Positions 8,847-16,840 of a stretch of DNA of 42,776 nt are shown in pieces. The stretch is from assembly GCA_947631955.1 (NCBI GenBank), contig CANRNJ010000019.1, positions 1-42,776 of the forward strand, given 5' to 3'. The notes beneath the pieces are model-generated. The model did not search any database. It was given only the letters and a program-made list of their open reading frames with translations, and was not told the DNA's origin. This DNA is from an uncultured Lachnospiraceae bacterium. GTDB lineage: Bacteria; Bacillota; Clostridia; Lachnospirales; Lachnospiraceae. How positions within the stretch are numbered: the stretch's first letter is position 1; each line of letters opens with the position of its first letter. The position numbers and the translations under genes were made by a program.

Positions 8847-8853
8847 TAAGAAA

Positions 8854-9044
8854 TGATATAATAAATGCAGACCCAGCGGTCTGCATTAAGAGAATTGCTC
8901 TGCAATTCTCCCGAAATGATTTACGGTACTGGCATCTGAGAATATGATATAATAAATGCAGTTTAATAGTTTTTTTATAAGAATATAAAATCCGCTTTAT
9001 TTTTGTAATTAAAAAATATGATACAATAAGCACAGACCCAGCGG
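8854..9044 (+). repeat. Three copies of an extended -10-like element with hairpins, upstream of a kinase gene
   Basis: The element TGATAYAATAARYRCAG occurs at about 8854-8870, 8945-8961 and 9019-9035. Copies 1 and 3 continue with ACCCAGCGG. Each contains a TGN-TATAAT or TGN-TACAAT extended -10 box, so each could be a promoter. After copy 1 come a perfect hairpin of 10-bp arms (8864-8873 with 8878-8887) and a second of 9-bp arms (8890-8898 with 8902-8910), neither followed by a T run. The third copy lies about 45 bases before the kinase start. No gene is seen in this 295-bp interval. Confidence 0.6.
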
Positions 9045-9072
9045 AGCGCTGTACGGAGAGGAGATCTGTCAG

Positions 9073-10548
9073 GTGAAGTTTAAAACAAGGCTTCTGGTCA
9101 CATCGATCGCGGTCGTTCTGGTTCCTTTTTTGCTTGCAAGCGTTGCGTTTCTTGTTGTCGGGAGCCATGCAGAGGACGCGGAGAGCGGAGCCGGATTTTT
9201 GGACGGGAAAAATCTTGCTGCCGCGCATACCATAGAGAATTACAGCAGCATGACGCAGGAAGTCATTCAGGAAGTCAAGAGGCTGATCGTTGAAGATCCC
9301 GCCAAACTCGAAGATTCGGATTATCTGAACGAACTGAGCGATAAACTCAATGATAAGTTCTCGTATATCATCGTGAGAAAAGACGACGGCATCTACTACA
9401 CGGGAAAGAACATCTCGGCGCAGCGGATATTTGATCTTCTTCCGGCGTATGGCGAGGAACTTCCGGATTCAGAGATGGGGCTGTATTACAGCGATATGAA
9501 GAAACTCGTCAAGCAGCTGGATTTCCGCTTCGCGGATGGCAGCAACGGCAGTTTTTTTATCGTGACCAGCGTCCATACCCTGATATCCAAAAACGCGCTG
9601 CGGGAAATGGTCTTTGCGCTGATGGCGATATTGTGTCTGACCAGTATCGTGTTGACGTGGTGGATCCAGAAAGGGATCTTTACGCCGATCAACCAACTGA
9701 ATACCGCTATGCAGAATATTGCCGAGGGCAATCTGGAGTATATGCTTACGACAGAGGAAAAGGGCGAGATCGGGGAACTTTACCGCAACTATGAAGATAT
9801 GAGGCTGCGGTTGAAGGAATCAACGGACGAGAAACTGGAGCATGAGCAGAAAAACAAGGAACTGGTAAGCAATATCTCCCATGACCTGAAGACGCCTATC
9901 ACATCGATCAAAGGATATGTGGAAGGGATCATGGACGGCGTTGCCGATACGCCGGAGAAGATGCACAAATATATCAAGACCATCTACGATAAGGCCAATG
10001 ATATGGATCGGCTGATCAATGAGCTGACCACCTATTCCGGGATAGACAACAACCGTATCCCTTATACGTTCCGGAGGATCAATGTAACGGACTATTTTCG
10101 GGACTGCGTGGAGGAAGTGGGACTGGATCTGGAATCCAAGCACATCCAGCTGAATTTTGATTCACTGGTAGGGCCTTCCACACAGATCATTGCGGATCCG
10201 GAACAGCTGAAGCGCGTTATCAATAATATCATCAGCAACAGCGTAAAATATATGAATAAGGAGAAAGGCGTGATCGACATCCGGATCTTGGACGAACTGG
10301 ATTCCATACGGGTGGAGATCGAAGATAACGGTATGGGGATCGCGGCGAAGGATCTGCCGAATATCTTCGAGAGATTTTACCGCACGGATGCGTCCCGCAA
10401 TTCTTCAAAGGGCGGAAGCGGTATAGGATTATCGATCGTCAAGAAGATCATAGAGGATCACGGCGGATATATTTGGGCCACAAGCAAGGAAAACGAAGGA
10501 ACGTGTATGCACTTTGTTATCCGTAAGTACCTGCCGCCGGAAGAGTAA
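9073..10548 (+). CDS. Sensor histidine kinase with HAMP domain
   Basis: Membrane sensor kinase of 491 residues. It has a first membrane helix (about 7-30), an extracytoplasmic sensor region (about 31-175), a second helix (about 177-198), HAMP linker (about 199-252), HisKA with the phosphorylated His at about 270 (SNISHDLKTP) and an HATPase_c domain with an N box, DNGMGI and GGSGIGLS. It starts at a GTG with an upstream AGGAG. The partner response regulator follows 29 bp downstream with its own strong ribosome site, forming one two-component operon. The signal is unknown; the sensor region shows no recognised motif. Confidence 0.92.
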   Translation: MKFKTRLLVTSIAVVLVPFLLASVAFLVVGSHAEDAESGAGFLDGKNLAAAHTIENYSSMTQEVIQEVKRLIVEDPAKLEDSDYLNELSDKLNDKFSYIIVRKDDGIYYTGKNISAQRIFDLLPAYGEELPDSEMGLYYSDMKKLVKQLDFRFADGSNGSFFIVTSVHTLISKNALREMVFALMAILCLTSIVLTWWIQKGIFTPINQLNTAMQNIAEGNLEYMLTTEEKGEIGELYRNYEDMRLRLKESTDEKLEHEQKNKELVSNISHDLKTPITSIKGYVEGIMDGVADTPEKMHKYIKTIYDKANDMDRLINELTTYSGIDNNRIPYTFRRINVTDYFRDCVEEVGLDLESKHIQLNFDSLVGPSTQIIADPEQLKRVINNIISNSVKYMNKEKGVIDIRILDELDSIRVEIEDNGMGIAAKDLPNIFERFYRTDASRNSSKGGSGIGLSIVKKIIEDHGGYIWATSKENEGTCMHFVIRKYLPPEE

Positions 10549-10577
10549 AGCGCAAGAATGATCAAGGAGGGATTGCC

Positions 10578-11267
10578 ATGAGCAGAATTTTAATTATAGA
10601 AGACGAGGAAGCCATTGCCGATTTGGAGAAAGACTATCTGGAGTTGAGCGATTTCGAGGTGGAGATCGAGAATACCGGAGATCAAGGGCTTAAGACGGCG
10701 CTTTCCAAAGAGTTCGATCTTATCATTCTGGATCTGATGCTGCCGGGAGTGGACGGCTTTGAAGTATGCAGACAGATACGGGAGAAAAAGAATGTGCCGA
10801 TCATCATGGTTTCTGCCAAGAAAGATGATATCGATAAGATCAGGGGTCTGGGTCTGGGCGCGGACGATTATATGACGAAGCCGTTCAGCCCTTCCGAACT
10901 GGTGGCCAGAGTGAAAGCCCATATGGCGCGTTACGACAGACTGGTGGGCAGCAGCCAGAAAGCCAATGACATCATAGAGATCAGGGGTCTGAAGATCGAT
11001 AAGACCGCCAGAAGAGTTTATGTGGACGGAGAAGAAAGGATCTTTACCACAAAAGAGTTCGATCTGCTGACATTTCTTGCGGAAAACCCCAACCATGTAT
11101 ATTCTAAGGAAGAATTGTTCCGCGAGATATGGGATATGGATTCGATCGGCGACATTGCCACCGTCACCGTGCATATCAAAAAGATTCGTGAAAAGATCGA
11201 ATTTGACAGCGCCAAACCTCAGTATATCGAAACGATATGGGGCGTCGGATACCGTTTTAAGATCTAG
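10578..11267 (+). CDS. OmpR/PhoB-family response regulator
   Basis: Transcription factor of 229 residues, with a receiver domain (1-120; acidic pocket EDEE, phosphorylated Asp at 52 in ILDLMLPG, Lys in TKPF) and a winged-helix DNA-binding domain (about 130-228, ending in WGVGYRFKI). The receiver is expected to be phosphorylated by the kinase encoded immediately upstream. AAGGAGG precedes the start. Target genes are unknown; the pseudouridine synthase 35 bp downstream may be part of the same transcript. Confidence 0.93.
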   Translation: MSRILIIEDEEAIADLEKDYLELSDFEVEIENTGDQGLKTALSKEFDLIILDLMLPGVDGFEVCRQIREKKNVPIIMVSAKKDDIDKIRGLGLGADDYMTKPFSPSELVARVKAHMARYDRLVGSSQKANDIIEIRGLKIDKTARRVYVDGEERIFTTKEFDLLTFLAENPNHVYSKEELFREIWDMDSIGDIATVTVHIKKIREKIEFDSAKPQYIETIWGVGYRFKI

Positions 11268-11302
11268 CGGCCGTCGGCTGCACTCCAGAGGACACAGCAT
11301 AC

Positions 11303-12049
11303 ATGAATCGGGCAAGAATCCTTTATGAAGACAACGATATGATCGTGTGCCATAAACCTGCCGGTATTGCCACGCAGACCGCAAGAGTCGGGCAGGCGGA
11401 CATGGTGAGCGAGATCTGCAATTATCTGGCGGCGGAAGGCGCCGTCCCTTATGCCGGTGTGGTGCACCGGCTTGATCAGCCGGTGGAAGGAATCGTCATA
11501 TTTGCAAAGAATAAGCGTTCCGCGGCGGCGTTGAGCAGACAGTTTCAGGAGAACCGGGTCGAAAAATATTACTGCGCTGTGGTGTGCGGGCAGACGTTCG
11601 CCCCGGCGGCGGTTTTGACGGATCATCTGCTCAAAGACGGCCAAACAAACTGTTCCCGCATCGTGCCGCCGGATGTTCCGAACGCCCAAAAGGCGGTATT
11701 GGATTATACGATCAAGGCACAGATGCCGTACGGCGGGGAGGAGGGCAGTCCTTGGCTGATCGCGCTTGCCGGGATCCGGCTCCACACCGGGCGGCATCAT
11801 CAGATCAGAGCGCAGATGAGCCATGCGGGGATGAGTCTGCTCGGCGACCGCAAGTATGCCGGTGAGGAGGCGCTGCGGATATCGGAGCGTATGCATGTCA
11901 AAGACGTTGCCCTGTGCGCCTGCCGGTTATCTTTGTTGCATCCGGTGACCGGCGCGCAGCTTTCGTTTGAAACGGAGCCGGAGAACGAAATCTTTCATTT
12001 GGAATATTGGAAGGATTATGCAGATCCTGCATCGCATAGAGTGCGATAA
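11303..12049 (+). CDS. RluA-family RNA pseudouridine synthase
   Basis: Isomerises uridine to pseudouridine in rRNA or tRNA. The 248-residue protein has the catalytic domain only, with no N-terminal S4 domain. The catalytic Asp is at about 58 in HRLDQPVEG; most family members have a Ser-Gly where this has Val-Glu-Gly, a mild deviation. Further family motifs are the GRHHQIRAQMSH stretch near 168-180 and the opening segment DNDMIVCHKPAG. Several RluA-like paralogues exist per genome, so the exact target cannot be assigned. It is followed by a strong terminator. Confidence 0.85.
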   Translation: MNRARILYEDNDMIVCHKPAGIATQTARVGQADMVSEICNYLAAEGAVPYAGVVHRLDQPVEGIVIFAKNKRSAAALSRQFQENRVEKYYCAVVCGQTFAPAAVLTDHLLKDGQTNCSRIVPPDVPNAQKAVLDYTIKAQMPYGGEEGSPWLIALAGIRLHTGRHHQIRAQMSHAGMSLLGDRKYAGEEALRISERMHVKDVALCACRLSLLHPVTGAQLSFETEPENEIFHLEYWKDYADPASHRVR

Positions 12050-12089
12050 ATGCAGTATAATAGACAACAGAATAAAGAATAAAGGATAG

Positions 12090-12115
12090 AAGCAGGATCG
12101 GTATCCTGCTTTTTT
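12090..12115 (+). terminator. Intrinsic terminator
   Basis: AGCAGGAT (12091-12098) pairs perfectly with 12103-12110 around a 4-base loop and runs into six T. It ends the two-component/pseudouridine synthase unit but lies only about 7 bases before the next ATG at 12122. Confidence 0.85.
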
Positions 12116-12121
12116 GCGCTT

Positions 12122-13222
12122 ATGGAAATGGAGTCTATACGAAACAGCAGACTGGTGAAAATGTGTGTGATCTTTGCGGGGGTATGGTTTTTCTTCCGAT
12201 ACCTGTTCAATCCCGCCGCGCCGTTTATATTTGCCTTTCTGCTCATTACCCTGTGTTATCCGCTTTTGGAACATATGCAGAAACGCGTTCCGATCAAAAA
12301 AAAGTTTCTGGCGGTAGGGATCATCCTTCCGATCATATTGGCCATGATGGGGATCCTGTGGGCGGTTTTTATATTGGGATGCAGGCAGCTGGAGGGGCTT
12401 CCCGGATTCTGCACGCAGGCGGGCGAACAGTTCCAGATCTTTTTTCACCAGTGCTGCTGCGGACTGGACGGCAGATTCGGATGGGACAGCGGACGGATCG
12501 AACGATTTGTAGCAGAGCGGGTGACGGCGGCCATGGATAATATCCAGATCCAAGTCATGCCAAAGCTGCTGGCGTCGTCATACAACTGTTTTAAAGGGCT
12601 GTTTTCCGCGCTGGGGTTTCTTGCGGTCACATGCATTGCGGCGCTTCTGTTGGAAAAGGAGTATGTGGGTATCGTGGATACGCTGAAAAAGTCCAAGGAA
12701 CTGCGGTTCGTCTGGGCGGCCGTGGAAGGGATCTTATCCTATATCATTCCGTTTTTGCGGACGCAGGGAGTGCTGATGCTGATCATCAGTACGCTCTGTG
12801 TGGGCGGACTGAGCATGGCGGGGATACAGGGGGCGGTGCTGTTCGGTATTCTCGCGGGCGTACTGGATGTGCTTCCTTTTATCGGCACCGGAGTCGTGCT
12901 TGTCCCGTTGGCCGTATGGCAGCTGTTGAATACGCAGTATACGCAGATGACCGTATGTCTTGTCCTGTATGCGGTCTGTATCGTGACGCGGGAACTGCTG
13001 GAGCCGAAGCTGATCGGTAAGCGGGTCGGCATCGCGCCGGTGTTTATGCTGCTTGCGATCTATGGCGGCGTGAAACTGTTCGGCATCGGCGGGATCATCA
13101 AAGGCCCGCTTGCGCTCATTGCAATCGTGGAGATCTTTAAGGTGACGGAGAAAGGCCCGCAGTTTGACGAAAAGGACCCCTTACATTATAATGATAAAAT
13201 AGATTTCGGCAAGACAAGATAG
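12122..13222 (+). CDS. AI-2E/PerM-family membrane permease
   Basis: Multi-pass inner-membrane protein of 366 residues (family formerly UPF0118). Hydrophobic helices near 14-70, a more polar central region (about 80-150) and a helix cluster from 155 to 340 fit the family, which includes AI-2 exporter TqsA and other exporters. The conserved GVLDVLPFIGTG segment is present. No good ribosome site precedes the ATG at 12122, and the preceding terminator ends there, so the true start may be a little downstream (for example around 12155-12161). The O-antigen-ligase-like gene follows 20 bp later. Substrate unknown. Confidence 0.8.
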   Translation: MEMESIRNSRLVKMCVIFAGVWFFFRYLFNPAAPFIFAFLLITLCYPLLEHMQKRVPIKKKFLAVGIILPIILAMMGILWAVFILGCRQLEGLPGFCTQAGEQFQIFFHQCCCGLDGRFGWDSGRIERFVAERVTAAMDNIQIQVMPKLLASSYNCFKGLFSALGFLAVTCIAALLLEKEYVGIVDTLKKSKELRFVWAAVEGILSYIIPFLRTQGVLMLIISTLCVGGLSMAGIQGAVLFGILAGVLDVLPFIGTGVVLVPLAVWQLLNTQYTQMTVCLVLYAVCIVTRELLEPKLIGKRVGIAPVFMLLAIYGGVKLFGIGGIIKGPLALIAIVEIFKVTEKGPQFDEKDPLHYNDKIDFGKTR

Positions 13223-13242
13223 GAATGTATCGGGAGAGATAA

Positions 13243-14874
13243 ATGGATAAAAAAAAGGTTCCGAAAGATCTGTTGGCCAGACGCAGCAAAGATATGTGCA
13301 GCAAGGTCCTTTTGGCATATTTTGTTGTGATGGCTGTGATATACCCTTTTTATGCGCCGGGCGGCTATACCCGGATAGGAGAGGTCAAATATGAATTTTT
13401 CCGCTATGTCACTCTGGTGGCGTTAGCGGCGCTGGCGGGGGTCCTGCTGTTGTCCGCCGTCGTGGCGTACGATAAGGAATGGCCCGTTAAATGCTATCGG
13501 GGCATGTCCGTCACCGACTGGTTCGCATGCGGATATTTTGTGTCGGTGATGCTGTCGTATCTGTGCAGCGACTATAAGGAGGACGCTTTGTGGGGCGTTC
13601 AGGGATGGTATATGGGCGCTTTGACGCAGATGATGATGGTGCTTTTGTATTTTGCCTTTTCACGGTATTATGTCTGTGAAACGCGGTGGATCGTTCTATG
13701 GATGGCTGCGGCGGCAGGAGTATTTGCGCTCGGCATATGCGACCGCTATTCGGTCTATCTGATCCCGATGGAAGGCCGGGTAAACACGTTTATTTCCACG
13801 CTCGGAAACATTAATTGGTTCTGCGGGTATTGGTCGGTAACGGCGCCCATCGGTATAGCGCTGTACTGGTGCAGCGGCAGGACGCGTACCAGAGTCCTCA
13901 TGGGCGTTTATGTGGTCATTGCCCTGCTGTCCGGTCTGACGCAGGGAAGCGGCAGCGCGTACATAGTGTGTCTGGCCATGGCGGCGGCGCTGTTTGTCTT
14001 ATCGCTGGGCAGCAGGCGTTTATACCGTTTTATGGAATTGGGCATGTTGTTTGCGGGCAGCTGTCTGTTGGGAAAGATCATCCAGTGGATACCCCGCACG
14101 GAATTAAATTATCTTTTGAATTCGGGGGATTCTGTGGCGGGTATCGCCGGGATCCTGCTGAACGGTAAGGCGGCGCTGGGGATCATGGGGGCCTCCGCCG
14201 TCTTGTATGCGGCCCTGAAAGCGGCGGAGCGGAAAGGGTTTACGCTTTTGACGGCCGCGGAAGAAAAAACCGCGCGGCGTATGCGCATGACTGCGGCGTT
14301 TGTCCTGTTTGCCGCGGCGGCGGCAGCCGCCCTGTGGATCATAAAAGGAGCGCATGGCTCCGGCCAGACGCCGGATACGGATGAACAGGGCCTTTATCAT
14401 GCGGTCTTTGACGAGGATTGGGGCAACGGAAGAGGAACGGCGTACAACTGCGGCATCAGCGCGTATATCCACAGCAGTTTTGTCCATAAAATGACCGGGG
14501 TCGGAGCGGATTGTTTCGCCGACTATCTGTACAGTATACCGGAACTGGTCGAGCAGATGGAAGATCAATATGCAGGTGAACGGCTGACCAACGCGCACAA
14601 TGAGTGGCTTACGCTGCTGGTCAATACGGGATTTCTGGGTCTGGCATGTTATCTGGGACTGTTCGCTTCGGCTTTTGCGCGGCATATCCGCGGCGCATCC
14701 GGACAGCCGCTGCTCTATCTGTCCGCAATATGCATCCTGACATATACGATGAATAATATCGTCAGCTTTCAGCAGGTTTTGAGCACGCCTTTTGTTTTTA
14801 TCATGACGGGGATCGGGGAGGCCTATTTCCGGAATATGCAGGAAGGAACGGCGCATGGACAGGAACAGGGTTGA
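13243..14874 (+). CDS. O-antigen ligase/polymerase-like membrane protein (first of a tandem pair)
   Basis: Polytopic membrane protein of 543 residues with about a dozen hydrophobic segments. A conserved loop near 445-475 reads RLTNAHNEWLTLLVNTG, the region that in Wzy_C/WaaL-type enzymes holds a catalytic His. Enzymes of this superfamily join or polymerise undecaprenyl-linked glycans outside the membrane, so a cell-surface polysaccharide or teichoic-acid-type substrate is the likely role in a Gram-positive cell. GGAGAG precedes the start. The gene overlaps the next, paralogous gene by 20 bp. No glycosyltransferases are nearby, so the glycan is unknown. Confidence 0.78.
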   Translation: MDKKKVPKDLLARRSKDMCSKVLLAYFVVMAVIYPFYAPGGYTRIGEVKYEFFRYVTLVALAALAGVLLLSAVVAYDKEWPVKCYRGMSVTDWFACGYFVSVMLSYLCSDYKEDALWGVQGWYMGALTQMMMVLLYFAFSRYYVCETRWIVLWMAAAAGVFALGICDRYSVYLIPMEGRVNTFISTLGNINWFCGYWSVTAPIGIALYWCSGRTRTRVLMGVYVVIALLSGLTQGSGSAYIVCLAMAAALFVLSLGSRRLYRFMELGMLFAGSCLLGKIIQWIPRTELNYLLNSGDSVAGIAGILLNGKAALGIMGASAVLYAALKAAERKGFTLLTAAEEKTARRMRMTAAFVLFAAAAAAALWIIKGAHGSGQTPDTDEQGLYHAVFDEDWGNGRGTAYNCGISAYIHSSFVHKMTGVGADCFADYLYSIPELVEQMEDQYAGERLTNAHNEWLTLLVNTGFLGLACYLGLFASAFARHIRGASGQPLLYLSAICILTYTMNNIVSFQQVLSTPFVFIMTGIGEAYFRNMQEGTAHGQEQG

Positions 14875-16489
14875 TAAAGTGGAGGAAAGCGGCCGGGCAG
14901 AGCGTTCCATGTCCGAAGGACAAAAAATATCCGGGCGCCTCATGCAGTTCCTTACGGCGGCTTTGGCGGTCGTCCTGTGTGCCGCACTTGCGTTTTATGT
15001 AAGCGACGGATATTATCAGATCGGAAATGATAAGTTCCGGGCTTACCGGAATGTCATGTCGGCCGGATGCATACTTTTGTTTATTGCGCTGATACCCTGC
15101 AGCATTTTTCGTTTCCGGGCGCACGAAAGTCCCAGAATATCCGCCACGGACGGGTTTGTATCGCTTTATCTGATCTTTTTGCTGATATCGGTTTTGTCGG
15201 GAGGTTATTACAGGGATGCCCTGTGGGGATATCCCGGTTGGAATGTGGGACTTTTTTCGCAGGTCGGATTTGTGCTCCTCTATTTCTTCCTGTCGCGTTT
15301 TGGCAGATATTACCGGGTAATACTCGCCGCATTATGCGTGATGGCGGGAATCGTTTATGTTCTGGGTATTTTAAACCGTCTGATGATCGATCCGCTTGGA
15401 TTTTACAAAGGTCTTACCAATGTTCAGAAGACGCTGTTTTTGTCTACGCTCGGACAGGCCTCGTGGTACGGCAGTTTTCTGGCTGTAACGCTGCCTGTGG
15501 GCATGAGCGCGTTCCTGTACGCTGAGCGGAAAGCCGTAAGAGCGCTGAGCGGCCTGCTGATGCTGTCGGGTTTCTGCACGCTGGTGACGCAGAACAGCGA
15601 CAGCGCTTATTTTGCCTTGGCGGGTGTGATGATCGTATTCTTCCTGATCTCTTCCCGCGATCCGGAACTTATGCGGCGGTTTATGACGGCGCTTGCGCTG
15701 CTCTTCGCATCCGGGAAAGTTATGTATTATCTGATGCAGATCCGGCCCAATCCGGAATTTAAGCCGGATTTTGTGACGGAACTGATGTGGACGTCAAACG
15801 TGACGGGGCTGCTGCTTATCGTCTGTCTGCTTGTGGCGGCGGCGCTGTATCTGATGCAGAAACACGTTGCAGCGCTGCGGTATCCGGACGGACTGATGCG
15901 GCGTCTGCGGCCTGCGGTTCCCGCTGCGGCGGTCATCACGGCGGCGGTCATGGTCTGCGTTGTCATTCTGCAGACCAAAGGCATGATCGGCGGAAGGATC
16001 GGGGATAAACTGGCCGCCGTTCCCTATTTTCACTGGGATCCTAACTGGGGCAGCGGCAGAGGGCGCATCTGGAGTTTCTGGGCCAAGATGTTTGCGGAAG
16101 CGGATCTGAAATATAAGCTGTTCGGCGTGGGGCCGGATTGTTTTCAATGTTACGCGGCGGATCATTACAGCGTGGAGCAGGCTACGTACTGGGGCCGCAT
16201 GAAGCTGACCAACGCCCATAACGAGTGGATGACCAGTCTGGTCAATGTCGGGATACTGGGCACGGCAGCCTATGCAGGGATCTATGTGGCAAAGATCCGG
16301 AGCCTGATGCGTATGGACCGGCTGGATGTCGTGGCCGCAGGAATCGCAGCGTCCTGCGTATCCTATATGCTGTACAACTTTTTTTGTTATCAGCAGGTGC
16401 TCTGCACGCCGTTTGTTTTTATGCTGATGGGAATCGGAGAATATATCGTGCGTGAAGACCGGGGAATAGATTCTGTACAAGGCGGTTGA
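14855..16489 (+). CDS. O-antigen ligase/polymerase-like membrane protein (second of a tandem pair)
   Basis: Polytopic membrane protein of 544 residues, clearly paralogous to its upstream neighbour. Both share GYYRDALWG/DYKEDALWG-type and PGWNVG/QGWYMG segments near 105-125, an acidic DPNWGSGRG/DEDWGNGRG turn, the KLTNAHNEWMTSLVN loop and a SYMLYNFFCYQQVLCTPF/TYTMNNIVSFQQVLSTPF end. The likely role is the same, glycan ligation or polymerisation outside the membrane. Its start lies inside the upstream gene, preceded by GGAAGG, so the pair is translationally coupled and may act together. Its stop codon lies inside the -35 box of the proS promoter. Confidence 0.78.
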   Translation: MDRNRVDKVEESGRAERSMSEGQKISGRLMQFLTAALAVVLCAALAFYVSDGYYQIGNDKFRAYRNVMSAGCILLFIALIPCSIFRFRAHESPRISATDGFVSLYLIFLLISVLSGGYYRDALWGYPGWNVGLFSQVGFVLLYFFLSRFGRYYRVILAALCVMAGIVYVLGILNRLMIDPLGFYKGLTNVQKTLFLSTLGQASWYGSFLAVTLPVGMSAFLYAERKAVRALSGLLMLSGFCTLVTQNSDSAYFALAGVMIVFFLISSRDPELMRRFMTALALLFASGKVMYYLMQIRPNPEFKPDFVTELMWTSNVTGLLLIVCLLVAAALYLMQKHVAALRYPDGLMRRLRPAVPAAAVITAAVMVCVVILQTKGMIGGRIGDKLAAVPYFHWDPNWGSGRGRIWSFWAKMFAEADLKYKLFGVGPDCFQCYAADHYSVEQATYWGRMKLTNAHNEWMTSLVNVGILGTAAYAGIYVAKIRSLMRMDRLDVVAAGIAASCVSYMLYNFFCYQQVLCTPFVFMLMGIGEYIVREDRGIDSVQGG

Positions 16490-16514
16490 CAAAACACGGG
16501 CAAACGGATAGAAT
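16486..16514 (+). promoter_or_regulatory. Promoter of the proS leader
   Basis: TTGACA (16486-16491) and TAGAAT (16509-16514) are 17 bases apart, a near-perfect sigma-A promoter. The TGA stop of the upstream gene (16487-16489) is part of the -35 box. Transcription should begin near 16521, followed by a GC-rich hairpin (about 16527-16556) that precedes the T-box proper. Confidence 0.8.
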
Positions 16515-16574
16515 GGATAAAAAATGCGGCCGGGTTCAAGCGATGGCCCGGCAGGCGCATATAAGATCTGACAT

Positions 16575-16808
16575 GGCGAAGAAGAGAATAGTACGGATGC
16601 GGAATGTGACAGAGAGAGGGCCGGCGGTGGAAGGCCTTTACGGGAAGTATCCGGAACCGGCCTCGGAGCCCTGCGCGACGAACGCAGCGTAACACCGGCG
16701 ATAACGGCAGGATAAGCGGGCAGAGATGCTAATCAGGGTGGTACCGCCGGAGTTCCGGTCCCTATGGGAAGGAATTTGGGCGGTTTTATTGTGCCCAAAA
16801 GTTTTTTC
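16575..16808 (+). ncRNA. T-box leader controlling prolyl-tRNA synthetase
   Basis: The leader has the features of a T-box riboswitch. It starts stem I with GAAGAAGAGAATAGTA (16578-16593), has an AG-rich motif (16611-16619), a candidate proline specifier codon CCG at 16651-16653 followed by GAAC, and the T-box AGGGTGGTACCGCC at 16735-16748. In such leaders uncharged tRNA pairs with the specifier and the T-box and stabilises an antiterminator. The competing terminator pairs ACCGCC (16743-16748) with GGCGGT (16779-16784) before a T-rich run. A second hairpin, TTTGGGC (16775-16781) with GCCCAAA (16793-16799), runs into six T at 16802-16807 and overlaps the first. The class is certain enough; the exact specifier is my reading. 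Confidence 0.9.
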
Positions 16809-16840
16809 ATCGTGAGATCATAAGGAAAGGAAACAGGAAA

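Noticed and set aside
13243..16489. LPS O-antigen biosynthesis locus
   Set aside because: No LPS genes are present and the organism appears Gram-positive; only the ligase-like fold is shared.
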